Shown here piece by piece: positions 6,330 to 12,569 of a stretch of 15,380 nucleotides of DNA. Source of the stretch: Nitrospirota bacterium (lineage in GTDB: Bacteria; Nitrospirota; CAKKRA01; 9FT-COMBO-42-15); assembly GCA_016195585.1 (NCBI GenBank), contig JACPZJ010000104.1:1-15380 (forward strand), read 5' to 3'. The first letter of the stretch is position 1; the number at the start of each line of letters is the position of its first letter. The position numbers and the translations under genes were made by a program. Below the pieces are notes generated by a model. It was not told the origin of the DNA, searched no databases, and worked only from the letters and a program-made list of their open reading frames with translations.

Positions 6330-7556
6330 CTACTTCTTTAATATCTTCTCAAAGGCGCTCAGCTTTGGCTCTATACGCACAGGCGAGCCGACTGCATTTA
6401 TCACTGCCTCCTGTGTCTTAAGGCCGTTTCCTGTGATATAGGCTACTGTCCTGTCCTTCTTCTTTATTATCCCCTGCTCAACCAGCTTCTTTAAAACACT
6501 AACCGTTACACCGCCTGCTGTCTCTGCAAAAATGCCCTCTGTCTTTGCCAAAAGCTTCATGCCCTCTACAACCTCTGGATCAGTTACAGTATCAAATGCG
6601 CCGCCGCTCTCCTTAACAGCCTTCAAGGCATAATACCCGTCAGCAGGATTGCCAATGGCAATGGACTTTGCAATGGTATTGGGCTTTACAGGCTTCACAT
6701 GATCTGTCTTATTTTTAAATGCTGTTGCAATTGGCGAACATCCCTCTGCCTGCGCGCCGCTCACCTTTGTCCTTACCTTATCAATAAGGCCGAGCTTTTC
6801 CAACTCATTAAATCCCTTCCATATCTTTGTCAAAAGCGAGCCTGATGCAGCAGGCACAACCACATGGTCAGGCGCCATCCAGCCGAGCTGTTCTGCTGTT
6901 TCATAGGCAAGGGTCTTTGAACCCTCTGCATAATACGGCCTGATATTGATATTCACAAAGGCCCATTTATATTCTGCTGCAATCTCGCTGCACAGCCTGT
7001 TCACATCATCATAATTACCATTAACAGCAACAACTGTCGGCTGATATATCAGGCTCCCCAGAATCTTGCCTGCCTCAAGGTCACCGGGTATGAATACGAA
7101 ACACTTAAGCCTTGCCTCTGCTGCATGCGCTGCAACAGAGTTCGCCAGGTTACCTGTTGATGCACAGGCAACTGTGTCAAAGCCGAGTTCCTTTGCCCTT
7201 GTGAGCGCTACAGAGACAACTCTGTCTTTGAAAGACAGTGTCGGATGGTTTACAGTATCATTCTTTATATAAAGCTCATCAAGCCCAAGCTCCTTTCCAA
7301 GATTATGCGCCCTGATTAAAGGCGTCAATCCTGCATAAAGCCCGACTGTTGCCTCTCCCACAACTGGAAGAAGGTCAATGTATCTCCAGAGGCTCTTCGG
7401 CCCCTTTTCTATCTTTTCCCTGCTTATCTGCCCCTTGATCCAGTCATAGTTATAATTCACCTCAAGCGGGCCAAAGCAAAATTCGCACACATGCAAAGGC
7501 TCTGCCGGATACTCCTTGCCGCACTCCCTGCAAATCAAACCTTTTATCTTACTCAT
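6330..7556 (-). CDS. thrC: threonine synthase-like PLP enzyme
   Basis: A 408-residue PLP enzyme of the threonine synthase family, which normally turns O-phosphohomoserine into threonine. It has an N-terminal zinc ribbon (Cys9, Cys12, Cys24, Cys27), the PLP lysine in SFKDR (Lys110), the substrate or phosphate loop CASTGN (121-126) and a late AYITGNGLK. The open frame runs 24 codons further upstream to 7628, but those codons are a palindromic repeat; the ATG at 7556 has AGGAG in place and gives the family's usual MxxxxGLICRECG start. It lies between two sulfur-carrier modules. Ordinary threonine synthesis is the default call. Because O-phosphohomoserine is also a possible acceptor for homocysteine formation, a role with the carriers is worth considering, but nothing in its active site shows it. 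Confidence 0.88.
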   Translation of the reverse strand: MSKIKGLICRECGKEYPAEPLHVCEFCFGPLEVNYNYDWIKGQISREKIEKGPKSLWRYIDLLPVVGEATVGLYAGLTPLIRAHNLGKELGLDELYIKNDTVNHPTLSFKDRVVSVALTRAKELGFDTVACASTGNLANSVAAHAAEARLKCFVFIPGDLEAGKILGSLIYQPTVVAVNGNYDDVNRLCSEIAAEYKWAFVNINIRPYYAEGSKTLAYETAEQLGWMAPDHVVVPAASGSLLTKIWKGFNELEKLGLIDKVRTKVSGAQAEGCSPIATAFKNKTDHVKPVKPNTIAKSIAIGNPADGYYALKAVKESGGAFDTVTDPEVVEGMKLLAKTEGIFAETAGGVTVSVLKKLVEQGIIKKKDRTVAYITGNGLKTQEAVINAVGSPVRIEPKLSAFEKILKK

Positions 7557-7579
7557 TAATACTCCTAAACTAACCTTTT

Positions 7580-7629
7580 GGTGGAACAGGCATCTTGCCT
7601 GTTTACACAGGCTGGAAGCCTGTGCCACC
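7580..7629. repeat. palindromic double-hairpin repeat, family E
   Basis: Arms GGTGG and CCACC enclose ACAGGCATCTTGCCTGT (7586-7602) and ACAGGCTGGAAGCCTGT (7607-7623). It lies just upstream of the threonine synthase start and produces a spurious N-terminal extension of that frame. Confidence 0.8.
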
Positions 7630-7650
7630 TATTCTACAGTTTTTTGTAGG

Positions 7651-7700
7651 GCAATCCTTTAGGATTGCTTAAGTAGGGGCGTATAATTATACGCCCCTAC
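7651..7700. repeat. two palindromes between moeB-like and thrC genes
   Basis: The hairpin GCAATCCTTTAGGATTGC (7651-7668) is followed by a 28-bp near-perfect palindrome (7673-7700) with arms GTAGGGGCGTATAA and TTATACGCCCCTAC. The second could act as a transcription attenuator within the operon, but no clear run of T follows on the minus strand. Confidence 0.75.
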
Positions 7701-7707
7701 CTTTATT

Positions 7708-8511
7708 TTATATTGCACACACTGGCTGTTCGTAATCTATCAGCTCCTTTATAGTAGGCTTCTCACCGCACACCTGACACTTTGGATTTTTGTGCAGCTT
7801 CACCTCTCTGAATTTAGACCTTAATGCATTATATGTCAATAATCTGTCTGTTAATAGCCTGCCCTTTCCAACAGCAAGTTTTAATACCTCTGTTGCCTGA
7901 ATCGTCCCGATTACGCCTGCGAGGACGCCGAGGACGCCTGCCTCCTGACACGAAGGCACCAATCCCTGCGGCGGCGGATTATGGAATATGCACCTGTAGC
8001 ATGTTGACTGGCGGGGGATAATCGTCATCGCCTGCCCGTCAAAACGCAGTATCCCGCCATGCACAAGCGGCTTGTTGGCAAAGATGGCAGCATCATTCAC
8101 AAGAAACTTTGTCGGGAAATTATCTGTGCCATCAACAATAATATCATATTCAGAAAAGAGTGTCATAATATTTTTGGCTGATAATCTATCATTATAAGTT
8201 GTAACTTCAAGGTCAGGGTTTATCGCCTTCATCTTCTCCCTTGCAGACTCAACCTTTGGCTTGTTTAAATCAGCCGTGTGATGAAACACCTGCCTCTGGA
8301 GATTTGAAAGGTCAACAACATCGCCGTCAATAATCCCTATCCTGCCGATTCCGGCAGCAGCAAGATACAGCCCGATTGGCGAGCCGAGTCCGCCGGCGCC
8401 GATGATCAGCACCTTTGTTTCCATAATCTTCTTCTGGCCCTTGCCGCCGACCTCAGGCAGTATGATATGCCTGCTGTATCTCTTTATCTGTTCTTCTGTA
8501 AAATTTGACAT
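7708..8511 (-). CDS. MoeB/ThiF family sulfur-carrier adenylyltransferase (paralogue 2)
   Basis: A 267-residue paralogue of the enzyme at 4855-5661. The first 30 residues differ at only three positions, and the DNA is very similar there too. It keeps GAGGLGSP (38-45), LQRQ (71-74), DGTDNF, the CYRC and CQVC zinc ligands (Cys161, Cys164, Cys235, Cys238) and Cys178 in PSCQEAGVLG. It has no rhodanese domain. It follows the ThiS-like carrier and cysK genes, so it probably activates that carrier, leaving paralogue 1 for the CysO-like one; cross-reaction is possible. No strong ribosome binding site is seen before the ATG, because the 160-bp gap upstream is filled with repeats. Confidence 0.9.
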   Translation of the reverse strand: MSNFTEEQIKRYSRHIILPEVGGKGQKKIMETKVLIIGAGGLGSPIGLYLAAAGIGRIGIIDGDVVDLSNLQRQVFHHTADLNKPKVESAREKMKAINPDLEVTTYNDRLSAKNIMTLFSEYDIIVDGTDNFPTKFLVNDAAIFANKPLVHGGILRFDGQAMTIIPRQSTCYRCIFHNPPPQGLVPSCQEAGVLGVLAGVIGTIQATEVLKLAVGKGRLLTDRLLTYNALRSKFREVKLHKNPKCQVCGEKPTIKELIDYEQPVCAI

Positions 8512-8538
8512 ACTGATTAAACCTTCACTCCTTTACAT

Positions 8539-8664
8539 CCCCTCCTTTGTAAGGAGGGGTTATGGGGAGGTAGATGAATAACAATATTTCTAAACTACCC
8601 CTCCAAACCTCCCCTTACAAAGGGGAGGAGTGCTTGTTGATAGCGCCCCTTACAAAGGGGAGGA
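8539..8664. repeat. GC-rich inverted repeat cluster, family F
   Basis: Three related hairpins lie here: arms CCCCTCCTT/AAGGAGGGG (8539-8559), CCTCCCCTT/AAGGGGAGG (8608-8628), and a partial copy CCCCTTACAAAGGGGAGG ending near 8663. The first two units are arranged inversely around an AT-rich core. A related element lies inside rlmN (about 14174-14248). The gap 8512-8674 holds nothing else. Confidence 0.8.
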
Positions 8665-8674
8665 AGAGATAAAA

Positions 8675-9604
8675 TTACATATTAAAATACTTCTCTATAC
8701 TAAAATACCTCTCCCCTGTATCAGGCAGCACCGTTACAATCCTCTTCCCCTTACCTATTTCCTTTGCCACCTGCAATGCCCCAAAGAGGTTTGCGCCTGA
8801 TGATATGCCGACAAGAAGCCCTTCTTCCTTTGCCAGCCTCTTTGCCATTTTAAAGGCATCATCATCGCTGACAGTGATTATCTTATCAATAACTGCCCTA
8901 TTCAATATCTTCGGCACAAAGCCAGCGCCAATGCCCTGAATCTTATGCGGCCCCGGCTTCCCGCCTGATAAAACCGGCGAGCCTGACGGCTCCACTGCAA
9001 CTACCTTTATATCCGGACTCTTCTCTTTTAAAAACCCGCCAACCCCTGTAATCGTCCCGCCTGTGCCAACCCCTGCAACAAAGGCATCAATCCTTCCTCC
9101 CATTGCCTCCCATATCTCCACAGCAGTCGTCCTCTTGTGTATTGCAGGGTTTGCAGGGTTTTCAAACTGATTCGGCATAAAGTATTCAGGGTGTTCTTTC
9201 AAAACCTCTCCTGCCTTGTCAATAGCGCCCTGCATCCCATTCTTTGCAGGAGTCAAAATTAATTCAGCGCCGTATGATGCCAGAAGATTCCTGCGCTCAA
9301 AGCTCATGCTCTCTGACATCACAAGTATCAGTCTGTATCCCTTAACAGCGCATACAAGGGCAAGGCCGATCCCTGTATTCCCGCTGGTAGGCTCTATAAT
9401 AGTATCGCCCTTCTCTATCTTCCCATTTGCCTCTGCATCCTCAATCATGCTCAGGGCAATCCTGTCTTTAACGCTTCCGCCAGGATTAAAGGACTCTACC
9501 TTTACAAATATCTCTGCGCCAGTCGCATCTGGTATCCTATTTAATCTTACAAGCGGGGTGTTGCCAATAAGTTCAGTAATGTTATTATATGGCCCCTTCT
9601 GCAA
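8675..9604 (-). CDS. cysK: cysteine synthase (O-acetylserine sulfhydrylase), CysK type
   Basis: A 309-residue PLP enzyme that replaces the acetyl group of O-acetylserine with sulfur to give cysteine. The PLP lysine is Lys46 in GSVKDR, the substrate loop TSGNTG is at 73-78, the phosphate loop GTGGT at 180-184 and the PLP-ring Ser in GISSGAN (about 269). The segment SGGKPGPHKIQGIGAGFVP is the CysK signature, which argues against a CysM that accepts O-phosphoserine, although sequence alone cannot settle the sulfur donor. The start codon is TTG at 9604, inside the end of the ThiS-like gene (20-nt overlap); the GGAGG encoding that carrier's Gly-rich tail serves as the Shine-Dalgarno. This tight coupling suggests the carrier supplies its sulfur. 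Confidence 0.92.
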   Translation of the reverse strand: MQKGPYNNITELIGNTPLVRLNRIPDATGAEIFVKVESFNPGGSVKDRIALSMIEDAEANGKIEKGDTIIEPTSGNTGIGLALVCAVKGYRLILVMSESMSFERRNLLASYGAELILTPAKNGMQGAIDKAGEVLKEHPEYFMPNQFENPANPAIHKRTTAVEIWEAMGGRIDAFVAGVGTGGTITGVGGFLKEKSPDIKVVAVEPSGSPVLSGGKPGPHKIQGIGAGFVPKILNRAVIDKIITVSDDDAFKMAKRLAKEEGLLVGISSGANLFGALQVAKEIGKGKRIVTVLPDTGERYFSIEKYFNM

Positions 9605-9800
9605 CCCCGCCTCCCATAAAGTACAGAAACTCTATTACATCGCCTTCTTTAATGTTAGTTGCAGCGTAGTCTGTCCTTTCCAGTATCTTGGAGTTGAGCT
9701 CAACCGAGACCATCTCAGGCTCCACATTCCTTGCCTTCAAAAGATCAAGTATTGTGCCTTCCTTTACTTCCTCATGCTTTCCATTAATCCTGATTTGCAT
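9585..9800 (-). CDS. ThiS-like sulfur carrier with C-terminal extension
   Basis: A 71-residue beta-grasp protein. MQIRINGKHEEV, the central MVSVELN and the EGDVIEFLYFMGGG ending are typical of ThiS-family carriers, which hold sulfur as a C-terminal thiocarboxylate. Canonical ThiS stops at Gly-Gly; here six residues, VAEGAI, follow the glycines at 63-65, so the carrier would need trimming before adenylation. Position as first gene of the cluster, overlapping cysK, suggests a cysteine role rather than thiamine synthesis, and no thiamine genes (thiG, thiH, thiE) are present. AGAAGG precedes the ATG, and a near-consensus promoter lies upstream. It could still be the thiamine carrier if trimmed. 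Confidence 0.85.
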   Translation of the reverse strand: MQIRINGKHEEVKEGTILDLLKARNVEPEMVSVELNSKILERTDYAATNIKEGDVIEFLYFMGGGVAEGAI

Positions 9801-9841
9801 ATAAGTTACCTTCTCTATATTTAAAATTTAAGTAATTAGAA

Positions 9842-9870
9842 ATATTAACGAAATTATGGGTGCTTGTCAA
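9842..9870 (-). promoter_or_regulatory. promoter of the sulfur-assimilation cluster
   Basis: On the minus strand, TTGACA (9870-9865) and TAATAT (9847-9842) are separated by 17 nt. Transcription should start near 9835, about 35 nt before the ThiS-like ATG. No riboswitch-sized leader is available. Confidence 0.75.
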
Positions 9871-9904
9871 TAATAAATATGACTGCTTGCCAGACAAGAA
9901 CCTG

Positions 9905-9933
9905 TTGACAAAAAGGGAGCAGACAGTTATTAT
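9905..9933 (+). promoter_or_regulatory. promoter of the NAD kinase gene
   Basis: TTGACA (9905-9910) and TATTAT (9928-9933) with a 17-nt spacer. The expected start of transcription is about 9940, only a few nt before the ATG at 9944. It is divergent from the sulfur-cluster promoter, with 34 bp between the two -35 boxes. Confidence 0.75.
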
Positions 9934-9943
9934 TGAAGAAAAT

Positions 9944-10798
9944 ATGAAAAAGATAGGAATAATAGTAAAACCGCATAAACCTGAGTCAAAGGATGTCTTA
10001 AACAAACTCATTTCATGGCTTGAAGCTCATAGGATTGAGGCTGTCCTTGATGCTGATACAGCAAGGATAGTGAACAGAAAATCACCGTATCAAAAATCAC
10101 AGATATCCTCACAAGTGGATATGATGATTGTCCTCGGCGGTGATGGCACGCTCTTGAGTGTTGCAAGGCTTACAATAAACAATGGTATACCAATACTCGG
10201 TGTAAACTTAGGCGGCCTCGGTTTTCTTACAGAGGTTACGCTGGACGAATTATATCCGACACTTGAGAAGATAATCAATGGCGAATTTATTATTGATGAG
10301 CGCATGATGCTCATGACCAATATCCACCGCCAGGGTGAGAGGCTTGCACAGTCCCCTGTCCTGAACGATGTGGTCATAAATCACGGGGTTGTGGCGAGGA
10401 TGATAATCCTTGATATATATGTGAATGCCCAGTTCGTTACATCCCTGAGGGGCGATGGATTAATCATATCCACGCCAACAGGCTCTACTGCATATTCCCT
10501 TTCTGCCGGAGGGCCAATAATTCATCCCACTGTAAATGCTATTATCTTAACCCCAATATGCCCTCATACATTGACAAACAGGCCGATTGTTATCCCTGAT
10601 AATGTAAAGATAGAGGCAATACTAAGAACAGAAGACGAGGGCGTGATGGTTACATTTGACGGTCAGGTAGGCTTTTCATTAAAGAAAGAGGATATAGTAG
10701 AGGTACGCACAGCAGAGACAAGGGTAAAGCTCATCCGCTCCCCGGAAAAAAACTATTATGAGGTCTTAAGAAAGAAACTAAAGTGGGGGGAGAGATAA
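9944..10798 (+). CDS. nadK: NAD kinase
   Basis: A 284-residue cytosolic enzyme that phosphorylates NAD to NADP. Family motifs are GGDGT (65-69) in a strand-loop that binds phosphate, GVNLGGLGFL (86-95), the NDVVI (141-145) adenine-site motif and TPTGSTAYSLSAGGP (177-191). The C-terminal TFDGQVG segment is also typical. The ATG at 9944 begins MKKIGIIVKP, the normal family start. The frame stays open upstream to a GTG at 9860, but that part includes the promoter boxes, so it should not be in the mRNA. It is the only plus-strand gene here. NADP supply fits the neighbouring NfnAB transhydrogenase functionally, though the two are convergent and separately transcribed. Confidence 0.93.
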   Translation: MKKIGIIVKPHKPESKDVLNKLISWLEAHRIEAVLDADTARIVNRKSPYQKSQISSQVDMMIVLGGDGTLLSVARLTINNGIPILGVNLGGLGFLTEVTLDELYPTLEKIINGEFIIDERMMLMTNIHRQGERLAQSPVLNDVVINHGVVARMIILDIYVNAQFVTSLRGDGLIISTPTGSTAYSLSAGGPIIHPTVNAIILTPICPHTLTNRPIVIPDNVKIEAILRTEDEGVMVTFDGQVGFSLKKEDIVEVRTAETRVKLIRSPEKNYYEVLRKKLKWGER

Positions 10799-10803
10799 TG
10801 AAA

Positions 10804-10878
10804 GTGGCCAAGGGGCCAAGGATTCAAGTGGTCAAGTGAAATGCTTTAATCACTTGAACCCATGAATCCTTGAATCCT
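10804..10878. repeat. TTCAAG-type inverted repeat, family C copy 2
   Basis: The left arm has GGATTCAAGTGGTCAAGTG, the right arm CACTTGAACCCATGAATCC. It fills the 83-bp gap between the convergent nadK and nfnB genes, where its hairpin could act as a bidirectional terminator; no clear T run supports that. Confidence 0.78.
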
Positions 10879-10881
10879 TCA

Positions 10882-12297
10882 CTATTTCTTCATCACATAC
10901 TCATGCATCGCCTTAGCAGCCTTCCTTCCTGCGCCCATTGCAAGGATAACAGTTGCAGCTCCTGTTACAATATCGCCGCCAGCATAGACACCCTCTTTTG
11001 TGGTTTTGCCTGTCTCCTCATCTACAACTATATATCCTCTTTTGTTTACCTCCATGCCCTTTGCGCTTGCTGCAATCAATGGCTGAGCGCTTGTGCCAAT
11101 TGCGATAATCACCACATCAACAGGCACCTGAAATTCTGAGCCTTTTATAGGAACAGGGCTTCTTCTGCCTGATTCATCAGGAGCGCCAAGCTCCATTTTT
11201 AAACACTCTAACGCAGATGCCCAGCCTTTGTCATTGCCGATTATTCTTACAGGATTTGTAAGGTTTTTGAATATAACACCCTCCTCATGGGCATTCTCTA
11301 CCTCTTCCTTTCTTGCAGGCATTTCTTCTTCGGAACGCCGGTAGATTATCATTGCCTCTTCAGCGCCGAGCCTTGATGCTGTTCTTACAGCATCCATTGC
11401 AACATTGCCGCCGCCGACAACTGCCACCCTCCTGCCTTTTATGATCGGTGTGTCGTATTCGGGGAACTTATATGCCTTCATTAGATTAACCCTTGTAAGA
11501 TACTCATTTGCAGAATAAACGCCGTTCAGATTCTCGCCCGGTATGCCCATGAACTTTGGAAGGCCAGCGCCGTTCCCAAGGAAGACAGCATCATACCCGT
11601 CAACCCCCAGCAATTCATCAACTGTCTTTATCTTGCCAATAACATAGTTTAATTTAAATTCAACACCGAGCTTCTTTAGGAAATCTACCTCACGCTTTAC
11701 AATGGCCTTTGGAAGGCGGAATTCAGGTATGCCATAGACAAGAACGCCGCCAGGTTCATGGAGCGCCTCAAATACTGTCACCTTATGTCCCAGTTTTATC
11801 AGGTCTCCGGCAACTGTTAATCCAGAAGGCCCGGCGCCTGCAACTGCAATCTTTTTTCCAGTTGATGGCGGGAGCTTAGGGAGTATTGTTTCTCCGTGTG
11901 AAGCCTCATAATCTGCAACAAACCTTTCAAGCCTGCCGATTGCAACAGGCATCTGTTTTTTTGCGATAACACAGACCTTCTCGCACTGATCTTCCTGAGG
12001 GCAGACCCTGCCGCAGACCGCTGGCAGGAAGCTCTTTTCCTTTATTAAATGAGCTGCCTCAACATACTTCTTTTCAGCTATTAAATGTATAAATCCTTTG
12101 ATGTCTATTTCAACTGGACACCCTGGAATACATGTCGGATTTTTGCACTGGATGCACCTTGTTGCCTCTGATAGCGCTAATTCTTCTGTATAGCCGATCG
12201 CCACCTCATCAAAGTTTCTTCTCCTGACCATTGGGTTCTGATGAGGCATCGTCTGCCTCGGCAGCTTTTCTTTTTTTGGTTTTGTTGTTTCTGACAT
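10882..12297 (-). CDS. nfnB: NfnB/SudA-type flavoprotein (glutamate synthase small-subunit family)
   Basis: A 471-residue homologue of the large subunit of NADH-dependent ferredoxin:NADP oxidoreductase, which uses flavin-based electron bifurcation. Two [4Fe-4S] cysteine sets are visible: Cys48, 51, 56, 60 and Cys95, 99, 105, 109. The FAD motif GAGPSG is at 154-159, followed by EPGGVLVYGIPEFRLPK, and the NADP-binding motif GGGNVA at 295-300 with Arg320-Arg321 for the 2'-phosphate. Length fits NfnB and the glutamate synthase beta subunit; the NfnA gene upstream decides in favour of Nfn (or the closely related sulfide dehydrogenase SudA). GGAGG lies 8 nt before the ATG. A 272-bp repeat block separates it from nfnA, which is unusual for this pair. 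Confidence 0.9.
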   Translation of the reverse strand: MSETTKPKKEKLPRQTMPHQNPMVRRRNFDEVAIGYTEELALSEATRCIQCKNPTCIPGCPVEIDIKGFIHLIAEKKYVEAAHLIKEKSFLPAVCGRVCPQEDQCEKVCVIAKKQMPVAIGRLERFVADYEASHGETILPKLPPSTGKKIAVAGAGPSGLTVAGDLIKLGHKVTVFEALHEPGGVLVYGIPEFRLPKAIVKREVDFLKKLGVEFKLNYVIGKIKTVDELLGVDGYDAVFLGNGAGLPKFMGIPGENLNGVYSANEYLTRVNLMKAYKFPEYDTPIIKGRRVAVVGGGNVAMDAVRTASRLGAEEAMIIYRRSEEEMPARKEEVENAHEEGVIFKNLTNPVRIIGNDKGWASALECLKMELGAPDESGRRSPVPIKGSEFQVPVDVVIIAIGTSAQPLIAASAKGMEVNKRGYIVVDEETGKTTKEGVYAGGDIVTGAATVILAMGAGRKAAKAMHEYVMKK

Positions 12298-12328
12298 TGA
12301 TAAACCTCCAATCCTAAAAATTGTTAAA

Positions 12329-12562
12329 AGGGTTCAAGGATTCGAGGGTTCATGGGTTCAAGCGTTTACTTTCTATAAATTTATAAGTCCTTTGAATAAA
12401 TCAAAAATCAAATATTTAAAATTACAATTAAAAATTCAAAGATAGAAATATCTTAAAAGTTTTTTGAATTTTGATATGTCATTTTGCATTTTGAATTTTA
12501 CATTTTGCATTTTTATTATTAGCTATCACTTGACCACTTGAATCCTTGACCGCAGGAACCCA
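12329..12562. repeat. TTCAAG-type repeat, family C copy 3, split by an AT-rich element
   Basis: The left arm (12329-12363: GGTTCAAGGATTCGAGGG and on) and the right arm (12527-12562: CACTTGACCACTTGAATCC) are inverted, as in the other two copies, but stand about 165 bp apart because the family B element lies between them. The whole nfnA-nfnB gap (12298-12569) consists of this composite and nothing else recognisable. Confidence 0.75.
12397..12514. repeat. AT-rich repeat, family B copy 2 (nested)
   Basis: Shares AAATCAAAAATCAAA and AAAATTACAAT on the left and ATATGTCATTTTGCATTTTG on the right with the copy at 4241-4364, in the same orientation. It lies inside the arms of family C copy 3. Confidence 0.7.
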
Positions 12563-12569
12563 TAATTAA

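Noticed and set aside
9585..9800. Thiamine biosynthesis locus
   Set aside because: Only a ThiS-like carrier and generic ThiF-type enzymes are present; thiG, thiH and thiE are absent, while cysK overlaps the carrier.
9216..9824. Plus-strand open frame of 202 codons
   Set aside because: It is antisense to cysK and the ThiS-like gene, both with complete motifs; no ribosome binding site or recognisable domain.
9801..9841. Riboswitch or T-box leader before the sulfur cluster
   Set aside because: The predicted leader is only about 35 nt, too short for SAM riboswitches or T-boxes, and no matching motif is visible.
10799..10881. Intrinsic terminator between nadK and nfnB
   Set aside because: A hairpin is possible in the repeat, but there is no run of T directly after it on either strand, so I list it only as a repeat.
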